From positions 1-64,000 of the forward strand of contig NZ_JAHEAG010000024.1 of assembly GCF_018596315.1 (NCBI RefSeq): a DNA stretch of 64,000 nucleotides, in the 5' to 3' direction. Each line of letters starts with the position of its first letter. Position 1 is the stretch's first letter. The translations under genes were made by a program, and so were the position numbers. The DNA is from Bradyrhizobium sp. SRL28 (GTDB lineage: Bacteria; Pseudomonadota; Alphaproteobacteria; Rhizobiales; Xanthobacteraceae). Below are positions 61,997 through 64,000 of the stretch, one piece after another. The notes under the pieces were generated by a model. That model worked only from the letters and a program-made list of their open reading frames with translations. It was not told where the DNA came from and searched no databases.

Positions 61997-63064
61997 CTGT
62001 CCGAGACATCAGTCACTTTTGGCCGGCTGAAGGCCTTCATTGAACAGGCGCTCACCGCGGTGGGCTTGCCGGACGCCGATGCTGCGACGGTCGCGGGCCT
62101 GATGGCCGCGGCCGACCTGCAGGGGTCGGACGGGCACGGCGTGAGCCGGTTGCCGCAATATGTCAGGCGGATCAAGGCCGGCGGCTTCAACGTCCGGCCG
62201 AACATCCACGTCGTGCATGAGCACGCCAGCACGGCCGTCCTGAACGGCGACAACGGCATGGGCCACCTCGTCATGAAACGCGCGGCCGAGATGGCTGTCG
62301 AAAAGGCGCGCAGCAGCGGAATAGGCTGGGTCAACTCGCAGTTCAGCAACCATGCCGGCCCCGCCTCGCTCTACGCCACGATGCCGCTCGCCCATGACAT
62401 GATCGGGCTCTATTTCGCGGTCGGCAATGCCAATCACCTCCCGCCCTGGGGCGGCCTCGACATGCTGCTGTCGACCAACCCGATCGCGGCGGCCATTCCA
62501 GCCGGCGACGAAAGGCCGATCGTGCTCGACATGGCGACGACAGTCGCAGCCTATGGGAAGGTGAAAACCAAGGCATTGCGCGGCGAGACCATGCCGGAGG
62601 GCTGGATGATCGATCGCGAAGGCAAGCCGCTGACCGACCCGAAACGCGCCGACGAAGGCATGCTGCTGCCGCTGGGCGGCATGGAGGCTGGATACAAGGG
62701 CTACGGCCTTGCGCTGATCATCGGCCTGCTCGCAGGCACGCTCGGCGGCGCCGCGATGGGCCGCGACGTGATCGACTTCAATCACGACGACGACAGCGTC
62801 ACCAACACCGGACAGGCGATCGCCGCGATCAACATCTCGGCCTTCGGCGACATTGCCATCTTCAAGCGAAGCGTCGATGCGCTGGTGCGCGACTTCCGCA
62901 ACAGCCAGCGCATCCCCGGCGTGGACCGCATCTGGATGCCCGGCGAACGCAGCCATGAAACGCGCCTCAGGCGGACGAACCTTGGCATTCCCATTGCACC
63001 CGCGCTGCTGCGCGGACTGGACCAGGTCGCCGACGAGGTGGGAATACCGAGGCTTGTGAATTAG
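61997..63064 (+). CDS. Ldh2/malate-lactate dehydrogenase family oxidoreductase, CTG start
   Basis: 355 aa if begun at CTG 61997, which has GGAG 8 bases before it. NAD(P)-dependent 2-hydroxy-acid dehydrogenase of the YlbC/MDH2 family: the N-terminal helix LKAFIEQALTAVGLPDADAA, then MAAADLQGSDGHGVSRLPQY with the catalytic His, and NSQFSNHAGPASLYA. No ATG, GTG or TTG is in frame before GTG 62060, and starting there would remove the conserved first helix. The substrate (malate, lactate, ureidoglycolate or similar) is not determined. Confidence 0.82.
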   Translation: MSETSVTFGRLKAFIEQALTAVGLPDADAATVAGLMAAADLQGSDGHGVSRLPQYVRRIKAGGFNVRPNIHVVHEHASTAVLNGDNGMGHLVMKRAAEMAVEKARSSGIGWVNSQFSNHAGPASLYATMPLAHDMIGLYFAVGNANHLPPWGGLDMLLSTNPIAAAIPAGDERPIVLDMATTVAAYGKVKTKALRGETMPEGWMIDREGKPLTDPKRADEGMLLPLGGMEAGYKGYGLALIIGLLAGTLGGAAMGRDVIDFNHDDDSVTNTGQAIAAINISAFGDIAIFKRSVDALVRDFRNSQRIPGVDRIWMPGERSHETRLRRTNLGIPIAPALLRGLDQVADEVGIPRLVN

Positions 63065-63097
63065 AGCGTCGCGGCGACCCGCCGCGAAAGGCGAGTT

Positions 63098-63460
63098 TCA
63101 GAACATTGGCGGCAGCGCTGCCTCAATTCCTACGGTCTTCGTCGGATGGATGCTCGGCTTGGCCAATGGCCCCATGCGGGCAACCACCTCGTTCGGCACC
63201 CCGTAGACCTGTATCACGTGGTCGATTTTTCTGAGACCGCAGGCCTCGCGCTGCACGACGAACAGCCAGAGTGCATATCCCGCCTGTTCGACGAGACCAT
63301 CGCGGATTTTGCGATCGGAATTGGCCGTCCGCGGGCATGCGGCAAGTGCCGCCAGCGCGGCCTCAAGCCGCCGTCCAAGCCGCCCGAGTGCTGACGCCCT
63401 CTCCTCGGCGATCTCGTATTCGAGCGTTGCGTATCCGGATCGAAGTAAATCCAACGCCAT
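63098..63460 (-). CDS. unknown 120-aa helical protein
   Basis: Opens MALDLLRSGYATLEYEIAEE and has long amphipathic helices (RLGRRLEAALAALAACPRTA, RDGLVEQAGYALWLFVVQRE). The end is looser (VPNEVVARMGPLAKPSIHPT). No signal peptide. I do not recognise a functional family; it looks like a conserved rhizobial hypothetical. A palindromic repeat lies 70 bp upstream. Confidence 0.72.
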   Translation of the reverse strand: MALDLLRSGYATLEYEIAEERASALGRLGRRLEAALAALAACPRTANSDRKIRDGLVEQAGYALWLFVVQREACGLRKIDHVIQVYGVPNEVVARMGPLAKPSIHPTKTVGIEAALPPMF

Positions 63461-63529
63461 ATGGGCGCTCCGAAACGTGGCCTGCCAACTATCTCATAAT
63501 ATTGGTCGGCAGGAAGCCGTTCAAGGGCC

Positions 63530-63612
63530 GTAGGGCGGATTAGCCGAAGGCGTAATCCGCCATTTTCGTCTTCGGTTCGAACGGCGGATTACGCTGTCGC
63601 TAATCCGCCCTA
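63530..63612. repeat. palindromic repeat (GTAGGGCGGATTAG type)
   Basis: Inverted arms GTAGGGCGGATTAGCCGAAG...GTAATCCGCC and GGCGGATTAC...CTAATCCGCCCTAC around a 25-base centre. A common Bradyrhizobium intergenic element. Confidence 0.8.
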
Positions 63613-63638
63613 CGCTCTGACGTGTCGCCGTGTTCGGG

Positions 63639-63950
63639 TCAGAACACATCGATCGTCGGGAAACGCGGCTCCCCTGTGATGCAATCCCAAAGGTAAATTG
63701 CAAGGCCGACGTCGCCGGTCCAAAGCGAATACCGTCCGCGGCCAACGGCTATCTGAGCGCCGCGATACTGGACGATGGCCGTCATGGCGAATTGGCGTGC
63801 GCGGTCCAGCCAAACCGGATCGTTGGTGCGGCGGTAGAGCTTGAGAAACGTGTAGCCGTTCCCGCCCGTGCCGTGGCAAAGGTTCGAGCCCTTGGCGAGC
63901 GGTCCGGCGGCCCACGTGAAGCGACCGGCATCCAAGCAAGGATCGCGCGA
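63639..63950 (-). pseudogene. LanC-like protein, C-terminal remnant
   Basis: The frame reads FTWAAGPLAKGSNLCHGTGG, NGYTFLKLYRRTNDPVWLDR and ends GRYSLWTGDVGLAIYLWDCI...FPTIDVF. The CHG zinc ligands and SLWTGD-G segment identify a lanthionine-synthetase C-like (LanC/LanCL) alpha-barrel end. A TAA at 63951-63953 closes the frame just upstream, and no start with a ribosome site is visible. The upstream DNA to the window edge continues in other frames, which suggests a frameshifted or truncated gene. Whether more of it lies beyond 64000 cannot be seen. Confidence 0.65.
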
Positions 63951-64000
63951 TTAAACGCAACGTATTCCATACGTGCGACGCGCGGCAACCCAAAGCAGCA

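Overview
The window reads as chromosomal DNA of an alphaproteobacterium of the Bradyrhizobium/Rhodopseudomonas group. The grounds are high GC with strong third-position bias, a FlbT-type flagellar regulator, large FlgE/FlgL/FlgK proteins, a giant GPR/RgsE-like polar coiled-coil protein, a TrxR-type ferredoxin reductase paired with a [2Fe-2S] ferredoxin, an EcfG-type promoter, CtrA boxes, and several intergenic palindromic repeat families of the kind common in Bradyrhizobium. No tRNA, rRNA, CRISPR array, intact transposase or prophage was seen.

Layout. 1-6.8 kb: flagellar block with the 5' end of a flagellin gene, divergent flbT, then flgE-flgK-flgL read leftward from a near-perfect sigma-54 promoter. 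6.8-17.1 kb: MsrB, an FAD oxidoreductase, a SixA-like phosphatase, a universal stress protein, a Bcr/CflA-like exporter with a LuxR regulator, a DUF1127 gene divergent from a MocR-type regulator with an array of TTGCACC sites between them, a YdcF-like protein and two unknown membrane proteins. 17.2-28.2 kb: MHYT-PAS-GGDEF-EAL protein, DUF892 ferritin-like stress protein with an EcfG-type promoter, a YbhN/MprF-type membrane protein, an exported SGNH hydrolase, DUF2147, ferredoxin reductase, thioesterase, alpha/beta hydrolase, [2Fe-2S] ferredoxin and an HPt protein. 28.4-34 kb: the 1783-residue GPR-like protein with 11- and 44-residue tandem repeats and a TTAA-N7-TTAA CtrA box upstream. 34.5-37.4 kb: mlaE-mlaF-mlaD lipid transport operon.

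37.5-44.7 kb: dipeptide epimerase, MFS transporter, an unknown Ala/Glu/Pro-rich protein, lipid kinase, DUF1269 protein and a membrane metallophosphoesterase. 45-51.5 kb: a translationally coupled trio (catalase-like heme protein, unknown protein, DyP-type peroxidase) beside a class III cyclase/AAA/TPR regulator. 52-59.3 kb: OpgC-like protein, AI-2E-family permease, exported caspase-like protein, threonine dehydratase, and an overlapping glycosyltransferase/metallophosphoesterase pair that resembles the Agt-PlcP phosphate-starvation lipid remodelling module. 59.3-64 kb: a duplicated thiD 3' end that brackets a P-loop kinase gene, intact thiD, a stand-alone Lrp/AsnC ligand-binding protein, an Ldh2-family dehydrogenase that appears to start at CTG, a small unknown protein and a LanC-like gene remnant at the edge.

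The strongest candidates for something new are the FlgE/FlgL shared module, the thiD-tail duplication, the heme-peroxidase trio with its unknown middle protein, the MocR operator array and the CtrA box in front of the polar-growth gene. Family calls come from reading motifs; no database search was run.
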